Shown piece by piece: positions 10,405-23,100 of a stretch of DNA of 64,000 bases (the first letter of the stretch is position 1; each line of letters starts with the position of its first letter). The DNA lies in contig OX359264.1 of the NCBI GenBank assembly GCA_947179155.2, positions 59,283,202-59,347,201 on the forward strand, given 5' to 3'. A program made the translations under genes and the position numbers. The notes under the pieces were generated by a model that saw only the letters and a list, made by a program, of their open reading frames with translations, had not been told where the DNA came from and searched no databases. This stretch comes from Hedera helix. Taxonomy: Eukaryota; Streptophyta; Magnoliopsida; Apiales; Araliaceae.

Positions 10405-13400
10405 TTACTTCCTATTCCCAGCTTTTCGTTTAACTTCGGTAGTGATTGCCTGCATCCCAACCCGATGTGGGGGGTTCCTATTTGCATTTCCCATTTTTTG
10501 TGAAGGAGAAGACCTCGATTTAGGAATTGCACTCCTGCTGCAAGAAGTCAAAAACAAGTAATTGAGTTAGATTCTTGCTGAACTATGTCATATATAAAGA
10601 CATTTATGCCAATACAACATCACTAAGATTTACCTTAGTTCTGGGCTTTTCCCCTGCAGCATTGGATTAGGCTTCCGAGTCTTTGATCCAATCCCATTGG
10701 CTAAGTTGGATAGTTTGGATTGATTATATTGCCAAGGCAAATCTGGCTCGGACGAATCACTGGTAGCTGCATCAAGCTCATCCAAATCATCATTAGCAGC
10801 AATGTCAAACTGGTTGGCTGCAGGGAACATGTTATACGACTGCTCTGGGTATATTTTCGAAGAATCTGATAGATACTTCTGGTAAAAGACATCAGATATG
10901 TTGCCATTTTCTGCTTCCCAGCATCCCAAAGGATTTTCAACTCTTAGTGTAGCATCTTGCTTGTTCACCATGACCTTATCTACCCAGTCACCTGATCCCA
11001 TGTCTCTATCTTCCTCGCCATATTGTTGACCAGGATTGCTGACTGGAGGCCAGGGAGGGGAATTTCCTAAGAGCTCATCCAGATCAAAGCTTTGCCTCTT
11101 TTGCCTCGTTGATAAGTTGTTGCGGACCTACAAAAAATCAGTATGCCCATGTGATCCTTTTAACTAACAAAGATCAAAACATAAAAAATAAAATGTAGAA
11201 CAATAGTACAGGAACAAGACTATAATCAGTACAATAGAGCAGCCAAAGATAATAGAGCAAAATTTACCAGGTGACAAACCAAGTAAGTATCAGACTGTCC
11301 CTACCTTAACATTAATTTAACCATTATAAAGTATGTTCTCTGAATGTGAAATGGTGAAGCCATAATCATCATGGACATTTGATTTAAAACCACAATCAAC
11401 TATGTGGACGTAGAAATTATCTCAACGATGAAGTATGCACCAATATTATTTCGGTAAATGTGGAGATCATAACTGTATTAGTTATACCGACTTTTGAGTT
11501 TCACAGAGCTGAAATGATAAAACCCTAGTGTAGATGAAGCTCCCTTCAGGAGTTTATGGTTAGCTATTTCTACCATTACATTACTAAGAAAGACGACAAC
11601 TAAATATACGCTGTAAAATAATACAAAATCAAAGCTTTGTGATCAGTATCAGAAAGAAGTTTTACAAAATTTGAGATTAGAAATGTATTTACCTCTATAT
11701 TGCCTACATCTCCCATTGGTTTCCTTCGGTTGTTTGGATCAGTGAACATATCTCCACTCTGTGTATTAGATTGAAAAGGTGATGACATGCCACATGGGCT
11801 TCCAGACAGCGTACGCTGCATGGGCTCCGGTTCCCTTTCTTTCCTTGCCAAGGCTGCTTTAAGACTGGCAATCTGACACAATAATACAATTCTTTTGTTT
11901 AAATGCATATGATATGAGGACTACTTTTTTATTTTTTTTAACCAAGTATTATTCAGAAGTAGTGAGATATACAAAGATAATTCAAAACCTGTTCTTTGAG
12001 TTCTTTAACATTTGAACTATCTTTGTTTACTTGTGCAGCACCAAGTTCTACTGTGGCAACCCTCTCCGCAAATTTAAGAGTACTAATTGTTTCGCCAACA
12101 GCATCCGGCTCAGGGCTTATGTGAACAAACATCAGTGTCTTGGCTTGCCCACCTAAAATAAAATTAAAACCAAAAATCGTGATAAGAAGTTGGGAAGAGC
12201 ATAAAAAGGAATAAGAATGCATGGAATTTTCTCCATCCTTTATCCTTTAACAATGAATTTCCTTACCAAGTGAGTCTTGTAGCAATTGAGTTAGTTTGCT
12301 GTTTCTATAGGGCACGTGTGAATTCTTTTGAGCAAGCGAAGATATCACATCGCCTAAGGCAGATAGAGATTTGTTAATATGTTGTGCCTCTTTTAGCCTG
12401 TCTCCGGTTACTTCAGATTTGTCCACCCTCTCACTTCCAGCCAGATCAACCAAATGCATACATCCACGAAGAATAGCTCCAGACGTCAAGTCTCTTCCTT
12501 GGACATGGACAGTCAAGCAACTGCATAATGATAAATAAAATGACAGCATAAGCAGAATGTATTGCTTAGTAGACATACATATTGGAAGACCATCATACCT
12601 ATGAGAGCGACTGCTGCGGTCATTGAGGGCTGTTGCACCAACTGCCCTATTTCTTTGTCCCAAGTTCATTAGATCAATAACATCAGATGTTGATGTCACA
12701 CGAACCAGGCTTGCATCTGGGACATTAAGTCCAGTCTGAGAGCTATTGCGAATTTCTAATGTGTTAATCAGTTAATGAAAAACACAGAGTAATCATAAAC
12801 CAACTTGATTTTAAGCTTTATAAGTTTCTGAAAATTAAATTTTGTTTGAATGGGAACTATGATAATTTATATCATAAAATACTTCTCAAAATAATGTAGT
12901 GCCTGAGTAAATTGAATACTTTATAGGTGAAGGATATCTTTTATTAAGGCCATCTGTAACTAGGAGGTCTCTAACTTGCTCATTATAAATCTCAATCATC
13001 TGAACAGAAACATCATATCGGAATGTGTCCCTTCTTTGCTCAGCAAGAAGAAACAAATCTCCCAACGCCCTGTAATTTACTCCTTGAGTATCATTTGATA
13101 GATCCCTAGGTCCAGTCTGGAACAGAAACAAGAAACCAACAATTCCCTTTTCAATTAAACATACACTAATGGCCTTACATTATCATAATCTAGAGAAAAT
13201 ATCCGTATATCTCACCATTGTGTAAGTTTTTCCAGAACCAGTTTGACCATATGCAAATATACAAACATTGTAACCATCAAGAACAGAACGAATCAGTGAC
13301 TGAGTATCTGAAAATACTTCCCCTGCCAAAATGAAGTGAAGAAAAAGAAGGAAACAAAAAGAAAAAGATTAAGATAGAACACACAGGTCGGAATGCGTAA

Positions 13401-16400
13401 GACAAACCACAAAACTTAAAGAAGCCTAAATAGAAAACATAACTAACCTTGGGTTGCAGAGGGGCCAAATACTCTGTTGAAGTTGAAGGACCGATTTCCT
13501 TTTCCATGTCTTGATGGGGTACTAATGGTAATTATTCCTTCTTCAATCTGATCCACAGTACTCACACATTTTGTTTGCCCACCCAAGAAGGGTCTCACTC
13601 GACAGTATACCCTAATATTTCCTAATTGACCAAAACCAAAAAATTAGTCAGATTTATTTGAGGACTTGAATAGTAGACATCAACCAGCATGATGGTTAGA
13701 GGCTACTTTTATTACCCTTAAGGTCCTGAACTTGATTGTAAAGTTTGCGGTTTTCCACAAGAACTTTATGATATCCAGAAGCAGCATGAGCTAGACCGTG
13801 AATGTGCAGACCTACAAAGACGGAACAAAACCCAATATGGGATAAGAAGCTATCATTATCAACAACATTCCCCTCCCTAATCCAAAATCAAAGACGCATA
13901 TTTTATTGTAAAAGGTCAATAAGATAATCATAATTTCTACCAAGATTTTGCATCTCCTCATGAAACTTCATTTGCATAAACTGAATACCAGCTCTTGTAG
14001 TGGAAAGAGTTTGCTTCAGCTCCTACAGAAGAATTAATCACCGTAAACTATTAACCCAGATATAGAATAATTATCTGAAATGATGAGAAAAAATAACAGC
14101 CAGATCTCACCATTATATCTTTCTGCTGCCCGTCAAAGATCATTTGGTGTTTTAGAGATCTTCTTTTTAATTCCTCATCAGAGATATAGTTGTTAGGAAA
14201 ACATTGCTCTTTCTTTGCAAGTGTGACATTTCTTTCTTCGATCTTAATTTTGCAGCAAAAAAAGAAAAGAAAGATCAGATAATTAATATCATCTTTGCAC
14301 TCAATTTCAAGATGTGCTTCACTAGAATTCAATAGTATTTTGGAAATGTAATACCAAGAAAGTTTACCTTTGTGTCACCGGAATTCCGTCTCAGATGAAT
14401 CTGGTTTCCATAAGAGGCAACTAAATCTTTTGAAGATGCTTTCTTCTGTAAGATAGATAAACATAAATTTCCAGTTAAATAGAAGTAACCAGCATTACAT
14501 GGCACATGTGAAGTTTACAACAAACATACCAATTCAACTTGGCTTGCAAAGCGATGCTCAAATTCCTCCATAACCTTAGTTAGCACAGATTCCACGAGCT
14601 GTTGCAAGCACAAAAAAGCACGGTGACTAAGAATTTATACTAAAAGCATAGTAAGTTAAAATGTTGACTAAATCAAAGCCAATGCCACAACCCCTTTTTG
14701 AAGTTAGATTGCCATTGCAATTTTTTTGAGCTATTCACCTAATCCATAATATAGAAGAAAAGAAATGCACCTAGGCAATCCATATTTTAGAATAATTAAC
14801 TATTTAGCTGCAATAAATATTGAACATGAAACAACAGGCTAATTCCTCATGTTGCCACTCCAATGCTTTCCCCACCACCCATAATCTCAAAAGACCTTAA
14901 AATTTTCACCAAGATCAATGAGGAAGTTTCGTTGAAAAAATAAATAGCACTTGGAACACTTGTACTTACAGTGGGAACTTCTTCAGCCTTCTTATCTAAC
15001 AGAACTGTGCGAACAAGCATACTTAAGGGCGAACTAGGCTGCATATGAGAATACAAACTAGTAGTCACTTTCGGCATTCAAAGAATCACCTAACTGCATA
15101 TACAATATTTAGTCAGCACAGCTCACGGACCATTTTACTAGATTCGCTATCAGGGCAAAGGGCACTCAAACTTTTTTCATTCGTTGACATATTCCTAGAC
15201 AAAGAACTCGTGAATGGCTCTGAGTTTTTGCGCATATGATGTTTGAGAGGTGCGGTGAGTTTTAAAGTTCCACCAAATTTCCATACTCCGTTGCCACCAA
15301 TCTGTTTCCAGTCATTGTATGATTTGAGTCCCAAAACGCAATTGACAATCCTAGCAGATTTCCCTCCCTGCAAAATTATACATGACAACATGATGTTATT
15401 TGACATAATTGTGTTCTGCAAATAGCATTAGTGGAATCAAATCCCCGAAGTCGATTTGTACAAATATACTCTTAACAACTCTTAAAGTCTTTATAAATCA
15501 GCAAAGAATTAGCGAACGCCTATAAAATATTTGCAGCTACAAGGTCTACCTGTTCCAAATCAGATGCTTCAAAGCTAGGAAGTCCCATCTCTTGCACAGA
15601 GACAAGAAAGTTTCTAATGTTTTCAAAGTACTGATATGCTGATAATGCTGCTCCATCAGGTATAAGAGTAGAATCACACGGGCTCTCAACGACCTGAAAA
15701 TCAATGGTCTACTGTTAATCCTATCACATCAATTTCATTGTATTTTTGGTTAAAGCAATTCAAGAAAGAAAGATGAAGTCTTTACCTTTGATACAGCTCC
15801 TGGTTGAATCTTATTGAGAACACTGCATAGAATGAGCCCACTTCTCAAACCAAGCCTGAACTCTTCCTCGGAAGGCTCTGCTGGCAAATCTCTGGCTCCA
15901 ACAACTCCAACAATCTTTCTCAACCAGGCAGCAGCTTCATACCTTCTTATTGCTAAAAAAAATTAAAATTAAAATGGGCCTCACCAGCTGTAAAATCTGA
16001 TTGGTACTATAGATACAAATATTTTACACATTTTGCAGGAAAAGAAAAATTACACCGGATATCAATTGGCACACAATATAAGAAAATTGATCAGAGATAC
16101 TGAAAAGAAACTTATTAAGCTATTATGCACAGAAAAAAACTGAAACAAAATAAAAAATATAATGGTTAATCCTGAGTTTGATCTTAAGCTAAATCTTGCT
16201 TTGTTTTTTTTGGTCTTTTTTTTGTTGTTGTTTTAAATAAGAATTCTGTTCAGTCAGTGAATCAGCATACATACATAACATCAAAGCATATTAAAATTTA
16301 AAAATAATATGATAATACCATATCATTATTTTCTTAATCAATGAACAAATACAAGTAATTATGACACATAATTTCATAAATTTGACACAAAACAGAAAAT

Positions 16401-16534
16401 GGAGAAGACAAATTACTGGCTTCCTCAGCTCTACGGGAATCTAAATCGAGATCTCGTGAACGGATTCCATGTTGCTGAAGAACATCCTCCACCACAGACG
16501 CCACCGAGAACGATAATTCTCCTTCAGCCGCCAT
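10405..16534 (-). CDS. KIN-14I: KIN-14I-type kinesin with calponin-homology domain (complete)
   Basis: Nineteen exons join without a stop to 1012 aa: 16417-16534, 15786-15952, 15550-15693, 15131-15367, 14970-15038, 14530-14598, 14368-14445, 14111-14242, 13941-14022, 13716-13811, 13448-13621, 13216-13322, 12938-13116, 12599-12760, 12267-12520, 11989-12152, 11693-11872, 10634-11127, 10405-10537. An N-terminal CH domain (about 45-165) contains GGKSARIVNCVLGLKSY. A helical neck precedes GNIRVYCRVRP, the KIN-14 arrangement for minus-end-directed motors. The motor (about 398-745) has P-loop GQTGSGKT (481-488), switch I SSRSH (600-604) and switch II DLAGSE (630-635). CH-kinesins of plants link actin and microtubules. 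The serine-rich tail ends KRKAGNRK. Every intron is GT-AG except the one between exons 13 and 14, which is U12-type AT-AC. The start is the first ATG, matching the family's MAAEG beginning. Confidence 0.95.
12761..12937 (-). other. U12-type AT-AC intron in KIN-14I
   Basis: On the minus strand the 177-nt intron starts ATATCCTT, an exact match to the U12 AT-type donor, and ends TTCATTAACTGATTAACAC. The TTCATTAAC resembles the U12 branch site (consensus TTCCTTAAC) and ends 10 nt before the junction. Only this AT-AC splice joins GLNKR to LEIRNSSQTG in frame. No GT donor or AG acceptor nearby preserves the frame. Confidence 0.88.
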
Positions 16535-16860
16535 TACTAATCACTAGCAAACAAATAGCCTTACTCTGGTATCAAAATTCAAACTTTCAGCATCAAAATA
16601 TTTCCAATTCACCCCAAATTTCAAAATATAAACAAAATAATTGTCTGTTCTTCAGTTTAAGAATCCAAAAATAAAAACTGAAAATGGGGTTTAGAAGACA
16701 AGATCGGAATAGAACCAGACGCTTAAGAATGAAGAAACATGATATAGCTAATTAGATACAGAGAGAGAGGGGGAAGAGAGAGAAAGCTTAAAAAGAAAGT
16801 TGGTAATGTGAGTTGATAGAGAGAGAGTATGTTTCTCAGGGCTAATACATGACTACAATC
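16535..16860 (-). promoter_or_regulatory. KIN-14I 5' UTR and promoter-proximal region
   Basis: Upstream of the kinesin ATG lies AT-rich sequence followed by GA-rich runs on the + strand (about 16758-16830), which are CT-rich in the gene's sense. CT-rich tracts are common in plant leaders and core promoters. I cannot fix a transcription start. Confidence 0.4.
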
Positions 16861-17021
16861 CGCCATGCTTGCTTTCTTTTCTTTATTTTCTCTCTCGTTT
16901 GGTGCTTTATACTTATAGTGACTACTGCTACTTCACTTTTGAAAATATACGTCTAACCGAACCTCCGTCCAAGCCTCGAGACTCCGAACCTGAACATTTC
17001 TTTTTGTCATGGATTTTTCTT

Positions 17022-17416
17022 GGGTTAACTACAAAAATATCCTTCAAAGTTTCACAAAATTCAATTTTACCCCTAAAGTACTAACTTTATCAATTGTGTT
17101 CTCTTAAGTTTAAATTTATTACAATTTTATTTTTAACATATTGATGAAATTATTGGTCTAAATCTTTCACATACATGTCCGAAATTATTAATTATTATGC
17201 TATTTATGTTTCACATAATACATGTATTATTATATTCATACGTTTGAAATGAATCAAATGTGTATTTAACTATATAAAAAATGATCACTAATATGTTAAA
17301 AAACAATAATTTTGTAAGAAATTTAAACCTAAAGGAACACTATTGTAAAAAATTGATATTTTGAGGCTAAAAGTGAAATTTTATAAAACTTTGAAGGACA
17401 CTTTTATAGTTAACCC
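17022..17416. mobile_element. Foldback MITE with 9-bp target duplication (Mutator-like)
   Basis: The ends GGGTTAACTA and TAGTTAACCC begin inverted arms of about 110 bp (17022-17135 against about 17300-17416), with matching blocks such as TCCTTCAAAGTTT. The element is flanked by the 9-bp direct repeat atttttctt at 17013-17021 and 17417-17425. Long arms plus a 9-bp duplication point to a Mutator-type non-autonomous element. It has no coding capacity. Confidence 0.8.
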
Positions 17417-17515
17417 ATTTTTCTTTGTTGAGGAGAAAAGGCCCAATAATATATTTAACACGTGACCAATAAGCTTCCCCATTTATATGGCAGTCCTAAG
17501 ATAAAGCTTGATTAG

Positions 17516-17566
17516 CCACTTTAATTTTCTCTATATAAACTATATAGAGAAAATTATCTAAAGTGG
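17516..17566. repeat. Short perfect-arm hairpin
   Basis: CCACTTTA at the left end pairs with TAAAGTGG at the right, and ATTTTCTCTATATA pairs with TATATAGAGAAAAT across a 3-nt loop. It may be a tiny foldback remnant or a terminator-like structure; nothing indicates expression. Confidence 0.6.
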
Positions 17567-17769
17567 TAAGGCAGTTGTAATTGTGACTTTTGCCCAAATT
17601 ATCTCTGTCCATAATGTTGTAAAGATGGGGAATCCATCAAGAGCCTCAAAATGTTATTGTCATATAGAAAAAGGTTCAACTGAATGATGATTGTTAGTGG
17701 TATTATTTTAAGAGCCAAGGCTTTATGAATTTCTTAAGTTAGCGTGATGCATGTATATTTTTAGAGTGA

Positions 17770-17932
17770 TTCTACATTTATTCTCAAATTTGACCCATAA
17801 ATCTTACCTTCATATAAGACAAAGAAGCATGGTTCCACTTTATTTGTAAAATATAAATAAAGTGGGACCATACTCTTTTATTTTTTTTGCAAGTAGAGTT
17901 AGCGGGTAAATTTTGAGAGTAAGTCTAAAATT
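17770..17932. mobile_element. MITE-like palindromic element
   Basis: Imperfect inverted arms run inward from about 17770 (ttctacatttattctcaaa) and 17932 (reverse complement begins ttttagacttactctcaaa). They close on ATGGTTCCACTTTATTT against AAATAAAGTGGGACCAT. I did not find a convincing target duplication, so the ends are approximate. Confidence 0.5.
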
Positions 17933-18432
17933 TTCTATATTTTTATGGGGTTAATTTAATTCACTGACCTACCTGAGAATAACCCATGATTGATTACCCT
18001 CTATCTCTCTCTCACGCACACATTTTTATTTTTTAGGTGGGGATGGCCTATTTGAGTACTATGAATAGTAATTTATACAATTATTAGGTATAAAACAAAT
18101 AATTTAATTAGACAAATATTAAAATGACAATTAAGATTCCGGTCTTATGTTTAATGACAAATTTTGAATTTCTTTTTATATTTATTTATAAAAAAATTCA
18201 TCACTAGTCATTTCTCTTTCCCTTCTTGCTTATCAATGGAAGAGTGCATGAACATGGATTCCTTTATTCTACTTTATCAATTACAACCTCAACAATAAGA
18301 GGGTTTTAGGAGAGGACTTGGCACACTCATTATTCGTACACCGATTGTAAAAGGAATACGTATGACTAATTGGTGCCTAATTCATGTTTATATATTATAT
18401 TGTATTATAAAAAAATCTATTTATTTTCATAT

Positions 18433-18901
18433 TATTGGATCTTGGATATTTAAATGGGGCGCCCATGGAGGGTCCGACCCATTTGGTTGTTAGTCAGATG
18501 GCTATTGAGACTCAGTCTTTAACGTTATAATTATAACGTTAAGTTGACTGAGTGGTTGGAGGTTTTATAGGGAGTGGGTTAAACCACTACGCCTATAAAA
18601 CCCACGACCTCAGTTCATCTGAGATCATCCCATCATCAATTATCAATATACTGGATATTGATTAAGCCACAGTTCTCCTAAAATAACAACTGAATTCCCA
18701 AATTTGTGACGGATCGTGAATTAGTTCTCCGTTCTCATTCTGTAGTTCGGAGACGACTGTTTGGGTTTGGCTTTGGCTTTGGCTTTTCAACCGTACGAGT
18801 TCTTCCGCACCAAAAGATCACGCTTCGAGGGTATGATTTTTGGTTCTCGTTAATGTATTTGTGTAAACATGTGATAACATACATATTATTAAAATCCTTC
18901 A
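18433..18901 (+). repeat. 5' LTR of the copia element
   Basis: It runs from TATTGGATCTTGG to AAATCCTTCA. The U3 part contains a 22-bp perfect palindrome built on TAACGTTATAATTAT and a TATA-like CTATAAAACCC near 18593, the probable start of transcription. It is 469 bp, against 483 bp for the 3' copy. Confidence 0.95.
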
Positions 18902-18918
18902 TTGGTATCAGAGCATGG
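18902..18918 (+). other. Primer-binding site (initiator tRNA-Met)
   Basis: TTGGTATCAGAGCATGG directly abuts the 5' LTR. TGGTATCAGAGC is complementary to the 3' end of plant initiator methionine tRNA and is the usual copia primer site. Confidence 0.93.
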
Positions 18919-20182
18919 TTGTAAGATCATATGTATGTACTGTTTACACAATATGCCATGAAAGCATGTATAAAAATGAAAACCGCATGCTTTAATTTGC
19001 CATAACTTTCTGGGTAATAATCCGTTTCATGTGATTTTGGCATGTATGCGTAGAATATTTTATGGGCTTTCCGTAGATATATTATATGCATGATTTGGAT
19101 AAGAAATGACCAAGTTATGGCCTCTGTAAGAAAAATTCGCGATCTGATGGCTGGAGGTTGAAGATGAAGTGCAATAATCACTCTCAGTGGCTTGCACGTT
19201 CATTACAACACTATCATGGAAGCTCCCAAAATTGTGGTTGAGCACACCATTGAACTCAGCTCATCCAGACGATCACAACGGAAAAAACAACATCGCGAAC
19301 GGAGGTCGGGAAGGCGGCGCGTGTTATACACGCGCCTTGTGCCGCCGCGGAAATACCACGCGCCCGCGCAATGCGCGGACGTCCTTCAGCAGCTGGCGCG
19401 TGATATGCACGCGCCTGACCCGCGCGCTGACCCGCGACCCGGTTCCGACCCGCGTTTTTTCCTGTTGACCGCCCAGTTGTTTGACCCGCCCGGTTCATTA
19501 ATTAATTTCAGAAAATGTTTTTATTAATTATTTTATATAAGAAAATGATTTATAAATACTAAATGAAATTAATAAATTCCGAAATTTTTACAGAAATTAA
19601 TTATTTGCATATAATTGATGTTTCCACTGTTTGTTTTGGAAAATTAATATATTTGGATATTTTTGTTAATTTCCAACTTAATTGTGCAATGATTAATTAA
19701 TTGTGATAATTAGAATAATTATCAGAAAAATCCCAGAAAATTACAGTAACCTTTTATGATGATAATACACTGTTAGAAATTTTTGGGAAATTTTTTGATG
19801 TGTTTATAATATACTTGGTATATTAAATTGTGTAATATTGCTTATTATTTAATTCCTTTGTTAATATTTTGAAATATTAATTGTTTGATACATGGAATTA
19901 AATTGTTATGCTGTAATTGCACATGCACACATATTTCTAGTGGGAGTGATTTAGGTGGTAGTAATTTAATTAAAATTATTCCCTAAATTAAATGTCTTAA
20001 GCGCCGAAAATTAAGTTTAAATAATTGGACATTTATATGAATTGTGATTCCTAAGCTTGGCGAAGTCTCCCTTTTATATTTATGTCCTAATTATTTTTAT
20101 GTTAATTTGATTCGTGCGGCTAAGATATAATTATACTTTGGTGAACTATGAATATCTCTAATCAATTTTTTCCGAAACAGAA
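18919..20182 (+). other. Copia untranslated leader with GC-rich hairpin patch
   Basis: This 1.26-kb leader is AT-rich except for about 19296-19490, which is strongly GC-rich. In that patch two hairpins (19316-19336 and 19395-19415) share the identical 8-bp stem GGCGCGTG/CACGCGCC with different 5-nt loops (TTATA and ATATG). A retroelement leader normally holds dimerisation and packaging signals, which is a possible role here. Small ORFs within it look unrelated to known proteins. Confidence 0.65.
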
Positions 20183-23100
20183 ATGGCTTCAAAACACATA
20201 ATCGCAGATCTTAATCAAGGAAACAAGTTAGACGGAGATAATTACGATGTTTGGCACCGTAAGGTTAGGATGGTCTTGGAGGAGCAAGAGGTTGAAGAAA
20301 CCCTGCTGTCCAAAATGACAAAACCAGACGGTGAAGATGCAAAGGATCCGGTCAAGGTTGTAGCCTTCGAAAGTTGGCGCAAAAAGGACCGAATCGCTCG
20401 CATAACGTTGCTGAGCTGCATGAACAACGACTTCCTGTTTGAGTATGAACAATACTCAACGGCACATGAGATGTGGGAAGCTCTCAAGACGAAGTTTGGC
20501 GGCACCTCGCTGACAAGGCTGAGAGAGTTAGCCATAAGATTCGATGGTTATAAAAAACGTGATAACCACACTATGAAACAACACCTTCGAATCATGGCTA
20601 ACATGATCCGGGAATTAAAATCCGGTGGGACTCAGCTGTCAGACGAGCAGCAGATTTCAGCAGTGGTTCGCTCTCTTCCCGACAGTTGGGAACATATGCG
20701 GGTCAACATGACCCATAACGAGAATATCAAAAATTTTGATGATATTCGTCGCCACCTGGAGCTCGAGGCTGAGCGCCTTGACGTTGTCAAGTCCTCCAGG
20801 GCATATGTAGCTGAATCGAGCTCTTATAAAGGGTTCAAGCCAAAGAAGGGCAAGAAATCTGCTAATCCTACTGCGCCTAAGATGGCTGCGAGTGGTGGTG
20901 TCAGCAAACGGAAAAGAGGCAAGCGAGGTGCTGGCAAAAAGGACAAGGCCAAGATGGCATGCTACAATTGTGGCAAGGCGGGACACTTCGCTCGTGAATG
21001 CACTGAGCCGAAGAAGGTAATTCCTAGTCCTAATCTATCTATGTGTTTAGTATCAAGTACTGTAATGGTTGCTCATTCTCTCCATATGTGGATTGTAGAT
21101 TCAGGAGCAACGGACCACATAGCTAGAGATCGGAGTGGATTCGTGGAATACCGCCGCATTCCGGCTGGCAGAAAAGTATTCATGGGGAACGATTCCAGTG
21201 TGGACGTGCTAGGCACTGGCACTTACAAACTGGAAATGCGAGGAGGCTCTGCATTGACCCTACATGATGTACTTTATGCGCCGGATGTCCGGCAGAATTT
21301 ATTTTCTGTTTTGTCAGTACTTCGTTTAGGCTATTCTGTTAGTTTTGAGAACAACGTTGTAATAATTTCGCATGGGACGAATATTTTTGGATATGGTTTT
21401 ATTAATAATGGTTTTATGGTTTTGGATATTGTTAATTCTAGCATTAATAGTAATGATTCCTATTCCTTGCTTGTTGAGAATGATAATGTTAGTTCAATTC
21501 AATGGCATGCTAGATTAGGCCATATTGGACAGGATAGAATGACTAGGTTAGCTCGAGCAGGTCTTTTAGGCCCACTCGCTAAAGTCAATCTACCCACTTG
21601 TGAACATTGTCTAGCAGGAAAGTCAACTAGAAAACCATTTGGTAAAGCCACTAGGGCAGAAACGCCATTGCAACTCATTCACTCAGACATCTGTGGCCCT
21701 ATGAATGTGAAAGAAAGGAATAGACGTTCCTACTTTCTCACAATGATAGATGACTATACGCGCTTCGGATATACCTTTTTGATCTCTCATAAGTCTGAGG
21801 CATTAGAATGCTTTAGACGTTATTTGATTGAGGTCGAGAAACAGTTGGATAAAAGTGTTAAGGCACTTCGAACTGACCGAGGCCGCGAGTATCTATCCGA
21901 TCAGTTCAAGGAACTGTGTGAAGAAAGAGGGATAATCAGGCAACTGACAATCCCTAGAACTCCGCAACAAAATGGTGTGGCGGAGAGGAGGAATCGAACA
22001 TTATTAGACATGGTTAGGTCTATGATGGCGCAAACAAATTTGCCTATCTCCTATTGGGGTGATGCATTGTTGACTGCGACATATATACTTAATCGTGTAC
22101 CTTCGAAATCCGTTCAGTCCACCCCATATGAATTGTGGACCGGCAGAAAGCCCGAATTGGGCCATATGCGGCCTTGGGGATCAGCAGCTTATGTGCACAA
22201 CACTTCCCATGAACATGGGAAGTTGGGCCCGAGGGGTAAGAAGTGTATCTTTGTAAGATATTCTGAACACTCCAAAGGCTACGTGTTCGTTGGAGAGCAA
22301 ACTGATGGGACTGTATCGGCGATAGAGTCACGAGATGCAGATTTCCTTGAGATGGATTTCCCTAACAGAGGTGATATGAGCAAAGAGATGAACTTTTATG
22401 AGATGGAGGAAGATTTGGGCGCCCCAACTCGTACAGTTGAGTTCGATGAGGCTATTCCTCAGGCTCCTGTAGATAGTGGGAGTGACATGCCTTCAAGCAG
22501 TACTCTTCCATCAAATGAAGAGTCTCTTGTTCCTCAAATGCGTAAAAGTCAAAGGGGCAACATTCCACGTCGTCTCTTTGAGATTGAGGGGAATGCCTTT
22601 CTGGCCGATACGCATGAAGATGAGGAACCTCGATCTTATCGAGATGCTCTATCATCTACTGCTAGTGATAAGTGGATGACTGCAATGATAGATGAGATGG
22701 AATCCATGAGGACTAATCAAGTCTGGGACTTGGTTGACCTTCCACCAGGGCGAAAGGCTATTGGGAACAAATGGATTCTTAAAGTCAAACGCAAGGCGGA
22801 TGGTTCCATCGATCGGTACAAAGCTCGTCTTGTAGCCAAGGGCTACACCCAGCAAGAGGGAATTGATTACGAGGAAACCTTCTCACCGGTTGTGAGGTTT
22901 GCCTCAATTCGCCTCATTTTAGCAATTGTCGCACATTTGGATCTGGAGTTATATCAAATGGACGTTAAGACAGCTTTTCTCAATGGAGATTTAGCTGAGG
23001 AGATATACATGGATCAACCTGAGGGTTTCATCATAGAAGGACAAGAGCGCAAAGTCTGCAAGCTCAAACGTTCTATCTATGGTTTGAAACAGGCATCTAG

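Noticed and set aside
13277..13507. ORF 13277-13507 (-) as a separate protein
   Set aside because: Only its first codons are kinesin exon 11; the rest is the intron between exons 11 and 12 read through.
18902..18918. A tRNA-like word (TGGTATCAGAGC) that could suggest a tRNA gene
   Set aside because: It is only the 3' end complement of initiator tRNA-Met directly next to an LTR; no cloverleaf follows, so it is the retrotransposon primer site.
18706..18924. ORF in the 5' LTR, repeated in the 3' LTR at 25868-26074
   Set aside because: It is the same LTR sequence twice; its FGFGFG run is a simple repeat and no protein is known from this position.
19187..19527. Overlapping ORFs of 80-111 codons in the copia leader, both strands
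   Set aside because: They arise from the GC-rich hairpin patch, have arginine-rich compositions expected of such DNA and match no family.
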